DNA from: Tubiluchus corallicola
Lineage: Eukaryota; Priapulida; Priapulimorpha; Priapulimorphida; Tubiluchidae
Direction: 5' to 3'
Length of the DNA: 60,000 nt
Assembly: GCA_030141605.1 (NCBI GenBank)
Contig: JAQGDQ010000019.1
Span: forward strand, 498,001-558,000
The position numbers and the translations under genes are program-made. This document shows positions 36,867 through 50,388 of this stretch, one piece after another. Positions within the stretch are counted from its first letter, which is position 1; each line of letters begins with the position of its first letter. The notes under the pieces were generated by a model, which saw only the letters and a program-made list of their open reading frames with translations, ran no database searches and had not been told where the DNA came from.

Positions 36867-38285
36867 CATTTCGGCATTTGAGCGAGTACTTAAAATTTGA
36901 CACTTGATCAGACTGGTACACCTCTAGTAATAATACAATAAATATAGGACTAAATTATCACAGGATCATCTGAAACATTTGCTGGTAAAATATGAATAGA
37001 ATAATAACCTACAGGCCCATAGCTTATTTATAAACTAAGATAAAATTATTAGAAAGAAATAGCAGCTTAGAAAAACTAGAAGGTGCAAAGGGTAATAGCA
37101 CTTTGAATGTAGATGGAGCTGCAGAAAAGCTATTGCAAAGCATAGTTTGCACAGCGAGTAAGATTTATGTGGGTTGAATTGAATAAGAAAATCGAAGTTA
37201 TTCGTTATACAGTGTAAACCAAGTGCATATGCGATAATTATGTATTTTTTGCTGCTTTTGAGATATGGTCATATGAGTGGCCTGCATTGGTAATGTGCAG
37301 TTACAATTTTTTAATGCTGCAGCTTCCTCAATCAGTTCAGTTAATGGTATTTTGGTTTAGCTGACTTTCAAAAGACAAAAATCGGCACTCTGGTATCCAT
37401 AATAATGCTGTTTACTGAAGCTGCTGATTGCAAGCTATTGAGCTTTCATTCTGTTACATTAATTGGGAACTATCTTACAGTGCAGAAGCTGGAAATCATC
37501 AAAAAATGAAACGCACTGAAACGACATGTGATTAAGCTATCAGGCTGTTTAAGTGTTGTAACCATTTACTGCAACATTACGTGGGATATTCGCGCTTGCT
37601 CGATATCTAGTGTACTAAAGCACTGCCACACTGTGTGTACCTCCCTGCAGTGTATCGCGACACCGCTATCTATGCTACACGGCGAGACGTTACAAGACGA
37701 GGCGCTGCTCGGAATGACGAACAAGCGCAAAATTTACATGTAGTGTTATTATTAATGCTTTAGCAAACCTTTACTTACATTACAATTTACAAAACTCAGA
37801 ATTAAAAGATCGGTGATTAGTGAATAGGTAGTTTCATTGAGAATCAGCCCTCACTCTTCAATGGTCAACAGCAATTCTCACAAAAATGCATTGTATTTTA
37901 GTAATTGTAGTAAAGTATCTTGCGAGAGTACTTTGCACAATTAACAGCTATTTTAACTCAAGTGCACCTCTACAACTGTGACCACTTCGCACTATAAACA
38001 AGCAGAAAATCAGAATGCGTGGGTTTTTACTTTTTGCACAGTGCGTAGTAGCTGTCATCTGGTGTCCGGAAAACACATTAATAATATAATCATTGTAATG
38101 TTGCCATAGATAAACAATTCAGTCAGCGAACTCGGCGATTGTGCTATTGTGGGCATGTCTTTTGAGAAAATGAATAGCATAGCTGCAAGTTGTCATATCT
38201 ACAAAAATTTAGCTGGTGTTAGATGTAAAAGAGAAAAAGAGAATGTGAGTGGCATTTTTATGGCACTACACCAGTTAATAATGGA
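36867..38285. other. Non-coding stretch
   Basis: A locally G+C-richer patch at about 37560-37730 contains a 71-codon frame without recognisable motifs. Nothing else is supported. Confidence 0.4.
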
Positions 38286-38297
38286 GAAATAAAGGTG

Positions 38298-38530
<233 letters not shown>

Positions 38531-41500
38531 AATAATAACAAAATCAATAACAGAGCTACATCAGCAATGTCGTCATCGTTAATATTATTAAATTAACTAA
38601 TGATTGCTGATTGAATTGCAGTTATTTATTTAGTGACAGCATCATTACATTATAATTTATTATAATTGTACGAAACAAAATTTGCCTAGTAAGTTAACAG
38701 ACTTGAATATGAGGCTTCATATGGCAATACAGGTCAGCTTGTTGCAAATTTAAAAACTGTAGTACCCCTATAAGAAAACAACTGAAAACCATTCAGTTGT
38801 TTAATTTTATTATTAATAACTGTCTGTTAAGAATTTCATACATCTTTTCTTTGGTACTTGGCACGCGGCTTTGTCAGTTTTAAACCCTAGGAAAACGAGT
38901 CACTAATAGTCACATAGTCATTTGGGCATGCCCAGATATTATTTGTACAAAACCTGAATTACAAACCTAAGTTTTCTTTGTTTACACTTTAAATGTGCTG
39001 ATCCACGTTCCAGTTTTCACTTTAATACTGACCTAGCTGCTGTCGTTGTGGTAACGAAAGCTGTGATTAATTTGTCTTTCACTCAAATGTGTAAATCTAA
39101 AGCTACGTCGTTTAAATTTTCGTTATCACATAATCAGGTTTCTGAAGCTCTTAATTGCAAGAAATCAGAAATACAAGCTTTGACACCTTTATTCTGGCAT
39201 TTGCCACTGCTAGTTTGCTCCACTAAAACCTCCTTTGGGCTCGCCCCGTGTTTTCACATCGCATCAGGTTCACAATAGATGGCACCACAAGATAACAATT
39301 TTTAAAGTGCGACAATACGCAGTAATATAAAGGTACTGTAAGCGACAAAGTAGTTGCCGTCTTTAAACAAATCGCGTATGCTGTTGTATCGACAGTATCG
39401 CGTGGAATTTCTCATTATTAATCTTTAATTATTAGTAGCGATTACAATGTTTTTAAGGAAACACTACAAAGAAATGTTTTGGTTTCAAATCGCACCAAAA
39501 GAGTATAGAATTTTAGACAATGTTATGTTATCGAACAATGAGTTAATGTTGTAGCTAGTAAAATACATAATATGCACACAACGCATCCATATCGTGCCAT
39601 CATTTCGAAAAGGTTAGCACCATGTTTTGATCGTGTGAAAATAATTAATATTTTTAAAAGAGTCCATGGTACCCTAATGGCAATGTATCCAGCTGACTCT
39701 TCATAGTGCTTAATAATAAATACTGTGCATGTACATGTAATTTTAGAATTACGATCTGCACTACAATGTCCGCACACCACGCTGTATGGCCACACGCATG
39801 TACACATGAATAAAATTGTACTCAACGTGATGGATCACTAGGTTTGGGCACCCGCATCGGTCCTATAAGCCGCGTTCGTATAGATTGAAATGCTCCACAT
39901 CTGGACGACATCAGGCCACGAAAGGTCACATTTGTAGAAAGAGACATCGACGTCCCTACTCCTGTTAATGTCATGCCGCGTCTTCATCTATATTATAATC
40001 ATCATAAAACCATTGAATCACCATTCATAAACAATCAAGCATCTCAACCAGCTACCACAACCTTGTCTTAACCTCAAAACATGTCTCAACCAAAACCACA
40101 TATGATCAGCAGAAATCTACACATGCCCACGTCCAAGCATTCAAGATAAAACTCAGCAAGCACCTTACAGACAGCACAGCTATTGAATCATCTACTACGA
40201 TCTCAATCAGTTTATTTTTACGTGATATTTTCTGTTGACAAGATTAGTTATTAATAGCAGATATTTTATTACTAGTTATCTCATTTGATAAATCATTCGT
40301 TTCGCAACTATCTTGAATATATGCGTGACATTTATCTTTGACAGATCTTTGTACTTACGCTACTTAATTGATACTGTGCATTCATATTAATGACGGTGTT
40401 TGCCTATTTTAAAAGTAGTTTGTTTAAGCTTCCATAATTTGTTAAACTTAGTTCACATTTTTTAAATGAGAGACTGTTATATTAGTTAGCATCATTAATG
40501 TAGACGGCGCCACGAGACTAGTGCCTGTTCTCAACGATGTTTCAGATAAAAAAGCATATTTGGCTTCAACTCTTTAAAATATTATTTCTATTTTCTCTTA
40601 TTATGTTATTGGTTTTACACGTAAATGTCACCACCATCTTATAAAAGTTGGGGGCGTGTGAAACAAGCAACGTCAGGCGTGAGTGTGCTTCCTGTACTGT
40701 GTTATAGTAGTCTAACTACGCGGAAAGCGTGCACATTATTGATATTGGTTAGTAGGTTGCTGCTGTTGGTGTTGATAGTCTAGTGGTGTCTCAAACAATG
40801 CTAGGTGCTTAACCAGCCATGCCACCTGAAAAGTGGTAACTACTAAGATCCTAAAGTCATAGGTAGCAAGTGTAATATGAAGTTGTATGTTACATTGGTG
40901 ACATGAGTTGTGGTACTCGAGACTTGACTTTCTGAACTTGACGTAATTGCGATAAAGTGACAAACCTATCTCTACTAATGTCAATCCTCGGCAAAATCGA
41001 TTAAAAAAGTTTCGTTTAGATAGGTCTGGTTAAAAGCAAGAGACTGACAAATTACGGGAAGCGCAGCGATCTACCATAACAGTATAATTAACTACAATGT
41101 TTTGTTTTTCTTACAATAACGAACTGCTTCTTAGCTAGATACTTGTCAGTTACATGCTTTTGCATACTTGGTCTTTAAATATTCCATGGTTAGTTCAAAT
41201 GTTGTTTTGGTACGTCAAATCAAAAATAGATTCATAGACAAAAGGTTCATAGACAATAGACATAGATTCATAGAGATATCTTTTACTTAATTATTAGATT
41301 GAATATTACCTTCGTTTTGCATAATTTTTCCGTTAGGTTCTAGTGCACGGAGTGCGAAAATTAAAGGGCAAAAAAGCCGTACGCCGAGCTTCTGTCTACA
41401 CAAGGTACACACACAGTTAAGTAATTATTGTTGCTGGTTGTTTTTTATTATTTTAAGTAGCGGGAGAGTTCGCAAGAAGTAAAATTTTTAGAAATTTGTC

Positions 41501-42620
41501 AATCCGCAAATGGCCGAAATGGAAGTTAGTAACATTTTGATCGTAACGCTAATTTACATAACGTGTTATTACACTATCTAATCAGCGATGTAACCGATTC
41601 TATTTAAGTCAGCATAATTGTAATGTTAGACAAGGTATTCAGCTGTTGCTAAGCTGACCTAATAAATTATTATAAATAATGAATCATATCAACGAACTCG
41701 TGTCAAAATATTGAACCCATAATAAAATATAGTTATTAACTATCTATTTCAGAGGAGGTTTGGTACAGCTTGCGAAGCCCTCTCTCCTCCGAGATTGGTA
41801 ACTTGGAGACATTTATATTGTAAATTATAAAATAAGGCCATTTAAACACAGTTTAATTGGTCTATTCATTAGAGTTAATTAGCATGGAGAAGCCAAATCA
41901 CTCTAGCATGAAAACTGGTCTATTCAAAATTATGATGAGAAACTTAATGAGCCGCTACTTATTCGCAGCTCGTAAGCCCAGAACATTTCAGTAAAGTGGA
42001 GCCACGATTTTAATGTCTGACTTAAATCCGTACAATGTACAGATTGTATATGTAATATAAATATATAATATGATAAATCTAATTTATTCTCCATTTGCAG
42101 AAGTGATATAATTCAAAATTAAAAAACTCAGAGTCCCTGAGTTTAATCCTCAGATTTCTGAACTAAACATTATGACGATGAAAACATTTAATTTTATGAA
42201 ACAGTTTACCAAGAAAGTCCAATAAAAGCACAGCACGCGTACCTTAATTCAAATTTAAAAGTTTGGGTTAATGACAATAATAGCGGCATTATTAAATCGC
42301 CATTGGAAAAAACAAATTTTCTTTTTGCAAAAAGTTATTTCTGCACTTTACTCTACAAGAAATATGCTGTGTGGCTTCGTTCTAGGCTTAATATGTCGTT
42401 CTTCCGCAAAGTATGTTTTTTCAGGTTGTGTAAAATTTTTCTGTGTCTTTGATGCAATAGGCCTTTTTATTAAGTTTGCTCTTTCATAGCTCTCACCCGT
42501 AGAAAAGCAGACTGCAGCCCCACCAAAGCCTTTATTACCATCGGAGATTGCTCGGCTGCTATCTGATCGATATTAGTACCATCTTTGTGAAGAGTGCTTC
42601 AGCAGCTTCCCTGGCTTCAC
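38531..42620. other. Non-coding stretch
   Basis: No supported gene. The region 39840-40200 is less A+T-rich than its surroundings but has no recognisable coding or RNA signature. Confidence 0.4.
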
Positions 42621-42629
42621 TGATTCATG

Positions 42630-42670
42630 AACGCTGATTGGCTGAGCTAACCACAATGGCGGCTGCTTGC
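42630..42670 (+). promoter_or_regulatory. Likely promoter: CCAAT box and YY1-like site
   Basis: GATTGGCT (inverted CCAAT, ATTGG at 42637-42641) is followed 15 bp later by ACAATGGCGGC (ATGGCGGC at 42656-42663), which matches the YY1 site often found at or just after the start site of TATA-less animal promoters. The local sequence is G+C-richer than its surroundings. It lies directly upstream of two candidate 5' exons, which makes the combination more persuasive than either motif alone. Confidence 0.5.
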
Positions 42671-42836
42671 TGAAAGTGTATTTTTGTCACCGCAGAACGT
42701 CGCCTATTTGCATTACATATATTAGATGTTCCTGTGTTATTTCAGAGTTGTTCTGCGAGGTTGCCACCTGCTGAATACATTGGTTTATTCGAGACTTTAA
42801 CGCAGTTAATGTTATGATGGAATCAGTTTACAGAAG
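42656..42836 (+). other. Candidate non-coding first exon
   Basis: It runs from the YY1-like site to a strong donor, CAGAAG followed by GTATGT at 42837. Short upstream ATGs occur (42656, a five-codon frame). The matching acceptor (TTTGTTTCAG) ends at 43263. The start position is inferred from the promoter motifs and is approximate. Confidence 0.4.
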
Positions 42837-43459
42837 GTATGTATTTCCTTTCGTAGCAGTGATCATCTTATTCAAGCTGAGATTCAGCATTGCTTTAATT
42901 AATGCTGTTTAATTTTCCTGTAGCCGTAATGGATTTAGAGACGTAAGATGAGCCTAAAATCCCAGTCTTGAACGTGAATCGTTTATAGCTATTAGCTCCT
43001 AAGGGAACTCTAGGTGGATGCATTGTATAGTAACTTACACTATATTATAATTGCCAGTTTGGCTTATGGTGGCATATTTAGGAAAAAGTTTTCTTGCACA
43101 CTTTGGCTTTTACATTTGTTATATATTTTGTAAAAGACCCTCGTTATTTTCAAGAAGAGATTATTATATTCTCTCTATTTGGGTTTGTAATAGCAGGGCT
43201 GACAGATGTGTCAGACTAAGCTCTTCAGCACAACTAAACCACATTCATTTATCTTTGTTTCAGATCCTGCGTCGGAAGTGAACATTTTTCAGGAAGCTGA
43301 AATTCTGTTGCCTATAAACATTTACTTAATGTGATCTCTAACCTGTCACGGGGAACTTTCTGTTGTCTTAATGATGTGTCATCCTGCAGTTACTAGTTAT
43401 GCTGCTTAGGTAAGGCAAGGCAGTGGTGACAGGCTATTGCCAAAAACTACTGCTAAGTT

Positions 43460-43537
43460 ATGGCTCATCGGCGACGACAGGACACAACTGGAAATAATCA
43501 ACACGAAGAAAATCCAAATCTTTTAGTGTATAGAAAG
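43460..43537 (+). CDS. Candidate first coding exon of an unrecognised gene
   Basis: ATG at 43460 has G at -3 and G at +4, and an in-frame TAA six bases upstream fixes the start. It encodes 26 residues, MAHRRRQDTTGNNQHEEN then PNLLVYRK, ending on a codon boundary at a donor (AAG followed by GTAAAA at 43538). The exon would begin at 43264 after a good polypyrimidine acceptor, so about 196 nt of it is 5' UTR with several short upstream ATGs. The composition (charged, polar start) is protein-like, and the promoter motifs 0.8 kb upstream agree with its orientation. I do not recognise the protein and could not find the next exon downstream, so the intron may be long or leave the window. Confidence 0.4.
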
Positions 43538-44380
43538 GTAAAAATGGTTTATCACTGATTTTTTTGTCTATGTTGTCAGCAGAACACTTAGTTTTGAGGT
43601 AGTATTTTGTAGTATCTGACGTGTAGTTATTGTTTTTACATTTTTGTTATACTCTGCAACTTTTTATTCCTGCTGCTTATTGGCTGGTTTTAGAACTTCG
43701 CATTTTCACAGTACATGGTGAAATTAGCTAGTTGACAGTTCTGAAAAAACCTTAGAACTTTAAATTAATTCTGGAAGACCGAGAAAATTAACATGTAGCA
43801 TTTGAATGAATTTTCTTCGTTTTTGAAATTATTAAACTATATTCACCTCACATAAAACTGCAGAAGCTAAATACAGTTGTTAGCCATAAGGGGAGGAACT
43901 GACAGCTTAAAAATGTGAAGTTAAATGGCTCTCCTATGATGTGAACTCAAATGTTTCTGCCGATTTAAGTCCTTTTGTAACTAAAACATCTTTTTGGTCG
44001 TCTGAATTACTTTAATTAATAACAATGCAATGAGTTGTGCTTTGAAGCATGGTATTAAAGAATTTATCTACTTATCTATCTGCCCATCTATTAAACTCTA
44101 TCATCCAGAATTTCTTTAAAGAAATTAAGTTTTGTCATTTTTAAATGAATTTATAGTGCCTGTGGCACATTTATTTAATGAAGCCGGAGTTAGCAAAACG
44201 ATTCGGCTGTCAGTAGGCTTATAAAACTATTTACAACGCTGCTATATATTACATAAATTCCCAGTTCACAGCTCCCTAGTGTGCAAGTTGCCAAATGTAA
44301 TCGAGATGAATTAGATCATTACAATCTTACTTTTAAGGTTAATAATTAGGTTAAATAATGGAATTTACAGAAATTTTTAA
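43538..44380. other. Non-coding; candidate intron of the preceding gene
   Basis: A+T-rich sequence without recognisable features. If the exon at 43460-43537 is real, this is intronic. Confidence 0.35.
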
Positions 44381-44414
44381 ACTTACAAACCAAACTCACC
44401 AATAGACATGAAAC

Positions 44415-44485
44415 GTAAATAAGTCGTGACCGTGGGACTTTGACATGTAATTCAAGGTCCCTGGTGCAAATCCAGATTTATTCCC
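44415..44485 (+). mobile_element. tRNA-derived SINE head, degenerate copy
   Basis: It reads GTGACCGTGGGACTTTGACA through a box-B-like GGTGCAAATCCAG, parallel to the better copy at 44940-45010. Box A is eroded. Confidence 0.4.
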
Positions 44486-44605
44486 CCAGTTTTTTATATT
44501 TTCTTTGTTTTGGTGACGTCTGGCTATTCAATGTAATAACCGTTGATTCATTCTTTCATTAATTCATAATATTGAAATTAAGATTACAAAAAACTTGTCT
44601 TGATG

Positions 44606-44675
44606 GTGGTGGATTTGTAGTTTAGTGGCCATAGTTCCAAAAGTCTTTAGGTCAAATTTAGGTTCCATTTTTACA
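44606..44675 (+). mobile_element. tRNA-derived SINE head, degenerate copy
   Basis: A box-A-like TAGTTTAGTGGCCATAG followed at tRNA spacing by AGGTCAAATTTAGG, a damaged box B. It is the second copy in this cluster, same orientation as its neighbours. Confidence 0.4.
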
Positions 44676-44834
44676 TGATCTTTATTTCGTTTAAGTTCGG
44701 TTTTTATAGTTTTGATAATCATACTTTTATTTGATTATTAAATGGTAAAACCAAGATTAAGTTTATCAAGAATTATTCATCAGAATAAGCAACCACGGAT
44801 TACTCTAGGCACTCAACTAATAAATAATATAATC

Positions 44835-45020
44835 AAACTGATTAGTAATTACTCGAGCGTGAACAGCCAAACGATTGGAAATGTTTAATTTGTTGGGTGA
44901 GCTATTAGGATTAAATTAACAATTATTTTGATCACAAAAGGCTGTGTGGTCTAGTGGTCATGAGATTGGACTTGCAATCCAAAATTTTCTTGTTCAAATC
45001 CAAGCTCTGACCCCACTTTT
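44835..45020 (+). mobile_element. Composite tRNA-derived SINE, best copy
   Basis: The tRNA-like head at 44940-45004 has box A TGGTCTAGTGG (44948-44958) and box B TGTTCAAATCC (44991-45001), at the spacing of an RNA polymerase III promoter, with the familiar GTGTGGTCTAGTGGTCA tRNA-SINE start. A T-rich tail follows. Upstream, 44835-44939 carries a module (TTAGTAATTACT ... TTGTTGGGTGAGCTATTAGG) that recurs next to or near SINE copies at 53.6-54.2 kb. It is not a functional tRNA: the acceptor and anticodon stems do not close. Confidence 0.65.
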
Positions 45021-46460
45021 TTCTCATTTTCTTCTTTCGTTCACGTTTTATTTTAAAATATAGTAATTGCGGGTTCATTCATAACGACGTGATAGTTGCT
45101 AGACTTAATATACGTCTGGGAGTTAGACTTATTGCCCGTGCATTTTAGCAGATTCTGTTTTTTCAGAAGTTTTCTTAAGCTAAATCCAAACTGACTTTTG
45201 AACTTGTATTGATCGACATTGCATAATTCACAGCTTAGCTGATAGAAAGTGCGCTGCCGTTTGTTATCCCATGCATTTGTTCTCTGACCTTGATGCATGG
45301 AAGGGCGATATTGAATGCCTGGCTTTCCATAAAAGTGCTTAAATTATTTATGCAAGCAATGCGTTGATCGTAAAAGTGCTTAGGGCAAAGATGGATGTGG
45401 TCCATATATAACCTGCCAAATATAAATCATTATTTCAAATTGTAACTTAATTTTGAAAAATATAAGTGTATGCTAATGTGACTATTTCCACTGAGGCACT
45501 GCTCACAGAAGAAATCGTCAGTGCAATACGTGTTTTAAAATGTCGCACATAATTTTTCAACTAATAAATGAATGCATTGATTTTGGAGCTTATTTAGAAG
45601 AGCTGCACAACAGCGAGGAACAGTAAATTAACGTTCTTAAGTAATGGCAAGAAATTCCTCAGTGCTAATGATCACCTTATATGCTCGAGCTATGTTGAAG
45701 ACTATCATTAAGGTTGAGAAAGTGGAATATAAACTTGATAAAGGTGTAAAAAACTTGCGTATGTTACGAATCGGACGTCACACGATAAGAAGAATCAATA
45801 ATGAGATAACCCAACGGGTTAAAGATAACTACTAAACTTTTATTAAAACAAAAACTAGTTTCGGACTGAGATGTCTTCAGTTATTCATGAATATTAGAGA
45901 CATGAATCCAGATTTTTTGCCTGGATTTAAGAATGCGATGGGAAAGACCAAAAAAGTAACGGTCACTTAAACAAGTTTTTCAGAATGTGGACACTAGAAA
46001 ATAACTCGCTTCTTTCAAGGGTAGATAAGCTGATAAATAATAGTTATGTCAGAGCCAGAACAAGCTTTGTCTAGGCCTATGATCTATAAGCCGTGTAACA
46101 TGTTGCTTTGTATTGCTTTAGCTAAATAACGGTTCTCGAAATTCAACTTAATTGAAGCTTGGTGCAGTTTATTTCACGTTATTAAATGTTACAGGGCATC
46201 GTTAATTAACTATATATTTGTTCGGTTTTTTAACTTATTGCAGTTTTTAAGTTACTCATGATGATTATGATGAAATTACCTTCCTTCTTGAAAAGCTCAC
46301 CAAAGGTCACCTCAATACCTATAAGAATTTATTGCAGTAAATTATCATTTCTAGAATTTGCGAACAAGTTAGTTAAGTTGTAGTATGTCGTGTCAGTCTG
46401 TCTGGTGACAATTTAAATTTATATTCATAATTATTATTCCGCAGATAATGCTTATTTCAT
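45021..46460. other. Non-coding stretch
   Basis: The longest frame is 81 codons on the minus strand (45298-45053), rich in Lys, Asn and Gln, with no recognised motif. No other feature. Confidence 0.4.
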
Positions 46461-46665
46461 TACATACATACATACATACATGCATGCATGCATACATGCA
46501 TACATACATGCATGCATGCATACATACATACATACATACATACATACATACATACATACATACATACATACATACATACATACATACATACATACATACA
46601 TACATACATACATACATACATACATACATACATACATACATACATACATACATACATACATACAT
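46461..46665. repeat. (CATA)n microsatellite
   Basis: About 200 bp of a CATA tetranucleotide, with CATG variants in the first 60 bp. The long Met-Tyr-Val-Cys and Ile-His-Thr-Tyr frames on both strands are translations of this repeat. Confidence 0.98.
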
Positions 46666-49600
46666 GAATATATTCTATTCATAAAATGTTAAAAATATAT
46701 GAATTGTAAGTCATAATTTTATATGTAGCCACTGGCGGGCTATCGGTTAATTTCATGAGAAGGTGGCTGGCAATTAGACGTATAGGTGGGTAGACAGGAA
46801 TTATTAAACTTCCTAGAAACACAGCAAAATCGACCGAACCGTGGCTTTTGCCAATTGTATAGTCGGTCATTGTATATTGTAGGTCATAATGGACGTCTAA
46901 CATATTTGCAGGACATAAAAGTGCATAGAGTTTTGAGTAGGCCTCAATGACTTGCCAAGTGCCAATGTTAGCAAAATGCTCAGACGGGTAGCTTTGTTGT
47001 AAATTAGTTTGAAAATTAATCGTTCGAATGGGATTTTAATTATTTATTCATGTGCATAATTAATCAGCATGATAATGATTAATTCAGCAGCTGAAAATAT
47101 TAATCACGTTATTGATGTGTTTGAAAATACTGCCTAGTTAATGTTTATGCATGGAAATGGACTCCTGAAGAATGCTGACGTTACATTAAACTACCAAAGA
47201 ACAAGTCACATTGAAACATAAACAAAAAACTAAACACTTTTAATGTAATTTTTCAAAATATTTACAGCGGTGTAATAATACTTATTCCTCGATCTTTCCG
47301 TACTATTCTGTGGCCATTTTTCAAATAAAATGAATTAAGATTATACCCACATTTATAATATTTGAAATTTAATTCTACGTTTAACCAGAGTTATTGCTTA
47401 AAAATAACCACAGATAATGGCTAAAACAGATATTTTTGGTATAAAAAAATGTCTTAATTTCTGTTTTACTGATATAACGATTAGGAAGATAATGCAAACA
47501 GGCAAGCGATACTGTTTCCACCCACTTATATAACATGAAATCCTGTAAGAAATTGCAACATAGCTTTCAGGCCTGACATTAACTGCAACTATATTATCAC
47601 GTATTTATCGATTGTGTTGTGCCTAAACAAGAGGTGGTTATTTAAACTGCGTTAATTCATTTACATCATTAAAATCAGAAATTTTTATATAAACTGAATT
47701 ATTTATTATGTATCTTTTCCTTATAAAGGTCCTACATACTATACACCTGGTATTTTTTCGATTCTTTTGTATTACTGTAGTACTTATTATATTTGTAATA
47801 CATTGCTTTATATTGCACCGCTTAAGAATGATTCCCTATATGTCGTTTTTTTGCAAATGTGACGTTAATTTTAACCGAAGTAATTCCTGAAAATATCGTA
47901 ATTAAAACCTCGAAATTATCACTGAAACAGAAACACAGGCGTCCCGTACTTAGTGATATGATAAATTTGTTCTTGTAATTGAGACTTTTTGACCTTTTTT
48001 CCATTTTGAGTCATATCAGAAAAGGATATTAAGAAGAAGAGATTTACTTAGTAACATCATTAATATCTTTCTAGATACTATACTCTAGAGTCTAGATAAA
48101 GCGGGCAATAAACTTAACTTTTGATTTCTCCTGAACATATTGGTGTTAGGCAAGAAGGAGCTCATAGCTGGATAACCTCATCAGCTGCAGGGAGATTAGC
48201 ATAAGTTATTTTTCAGGTACGTACGAACAAATGGATGCACAACTTGCGTGCTCGAACTATAATCTTTCTCTATATACATTCACAGGTAGAAAGATCAGAA
48301 ACGTTAAGATGGATACGACTGCGGTAAATCAATATCAGTTTTTATTTAGGGATTCCTCTAAGTGTGGGATGAATTACAGATCTATGGTTAACAGTGATAT
48401 TGGCTTTTGAACTTTTCATCTTCATTATCCATCTTCGTATAAAATCAGCAATGGTAAATAACTCTCTATTTTGCTAAAGTTACTATCTATTGTATTCGAA
48501 TCTGGGTAATGCTTTACACTCCGGATAGTTGGACCGCTGTTGTACAGGTTTATCTCAAATTCGTTGACACAGTAATTACGATCGTAGTGAACCTCTTCCG
48601 GTTTGTCGTTTGCAGTAAAGCGATTTTTGCATCAGACGCGTTAATTATAAACACACTCGTGTAAAAACGGTTATTGCTCTCCCTCCCATCGTCCCGTGGC
48701 AGATGCTGCTTAATTGAAACAGCTTCTTCCTACCGCTCGTTGATTGAGATGTATTAGCACCGTAGCTCCCAGTTTAGCGGTTTGGCTTCCTGATCACGTG
48801 GTACATCAAACATGATTAGACTTCGCTGTTGGTAGTCTAGAGCCATCGCTGGCTAATAGGCCGTGCTACTAAAATATTAATTTAGTGAAATTAATGTAGA
48901 TAAAAATCTATTGAATCAGTTATTGCTATCGCGGCTAAAGTTTTGAACTGATGGACTGACGTATATAGACTGGAGTTGAAAAAGACGAAACGATAGAAAT
49001 AAAAATATTTGCAAACTTTTAAATAAAAAATACAAAACTCTAATATTGCAAAATGTCGTATTTGTTCCGGCTTGTGGAGTATGTAGACGTTTAACTATTC
49101 AGTTAGTCGTTAGCTATTAACTACTGGTTTTTGTTTGGTTTTTGGCAAAGATAGAAATCCTTAGCAAGGATAAAAATCAAGTTCATTTTAAATTTTTTTA
49201 ATCAACACCATAATTATTACAAAGACAAAATGCTCGTACGAACGAAAATTTTAATTGTTATAAAGATGTGAAACTATTATTATCGATCAGAAACCAACAT
49301 CTCTAGAAACTCCATGAAAGTTTTACGCGCGTACTCTCTATGGGTTATTCTAGCTGGTTATTTTCAGTAGGTAAAAGTTGGTGTAAAATTGTAAACGGAA
49401 GTTCAAGTTTTGTCATATATTACTTTTGTCTTTACATACACAAGCAGATTTGCTGCTGATCATTACTGAGACTGTGCATGTTAGTGTTACGACACTACTC
49501 GTATTAACCGATTAATTCTTCAAATAATAATCTTTTGTGAGTCGTTTTTCACTGTGGTACATTTAGTGATTCCTTGTACACCGCTCCAAAAACGTTTATT

Positions 49601-50160
49601 CGGTATAGTATCTACTCGAAGGCGATTGCATCTTTCTAAATTGGCCCATTCATATATAGGCGTACTTATTCATTCTTGTTATCTGTTTTGCATTAGTTTA
49701 AATATTTGCTACTGATATTCATTTTTGCTGCTTTGATATTCGTATCAGGTCTCTTTAGATAGGCCTCTTTAGGTCTCTTTAGATATAGGCCTTCGTGTTA
49801 AAAGAAACTAAGCAGTACACAAGTAACTGTAGTTTTGGGAAAGCTAGCAATAGGTGTTTTTATCGTAAGATGCAGTCTTATGCAATATGAATCAATATAC
49901 CAATGCTTGGTTCAAAAGCTGAGTATTGAGGTTTCATTTCAAAGACACCTTGAACACTGAAGTTACGCGTTGCTTATAATTTGCAGATTGCTTTTTGTGC
50001 GATATTCCAAATAATATTTACGTGTGTAACTTGGTATTGCAGGTCCTTTTATGTTTACGTCGTGGTAATTAATTATTAATCTGTTCAATATTGAATTGAT
50101 ACTTTTCCACAATTGCAGTTGTAATTTTATCAGTTTGAATTTTATGAAAAACGCTATGAT
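46666..50160. other. Non-coding stretch
   Basis: A short local tandem of TCTCTTTAGATA / AGGCCT units lies at 49750-49796. A G+C-richer block at 48640-48870 includes a TCACGTG E-box, but no transcript could be attached to it. Confidence 0.4.
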
Positions 50161-50388
50161 CGCGCGTTGTTACATTCACTTGCAAAAATGATATCGGGAA
50201 AAACTGTATTATTAATAATATTTGTTTACGCCTGTACTGGTTCAAATTATGAAACATGCTCATGGTATACGTTCATGTCTGCTGATTAAATTTCATCATC
50301 AGTTACAACAGCCTGAGTTTTGAAACTCAAATGTTGTATTTATTTAAATAGGGACTTTTTCTTAAAAAACTTATTCACTACCGCGGTG
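50161..50388 (+). repeat. Dispersed direct repeat, copy 1
   Basis: About 225 bp repeated at 51222-51441 in the same orientation. Shared blocks include ACTTGCAAA, a GTTT(A/G)CG(C/T)CTGTACC block, CTGATTAAATTTCATCATCA and GAGTTTTGAAA. The copies show roughly one change every five bases by eye. The 0.8 kb between them has no coding potential. They may be remnant LTRs or two copies of one MITE. Confidence 0.7.

Noticed and set aside
44940-45010. A functional tRNA gene
   Set aside because: Boxes A and B are present but the acceptor and anticodon stems do not pair, and similar copies nearby show it is a SINE.
46393-46692. Overlapping frames of Met-Tyr-Val-Cys or Ile-His-Thr-Tyr repeats
   Set aside because: They are translations of the (CATA)n microsatellite; all frames are open because the unit lacks stops.
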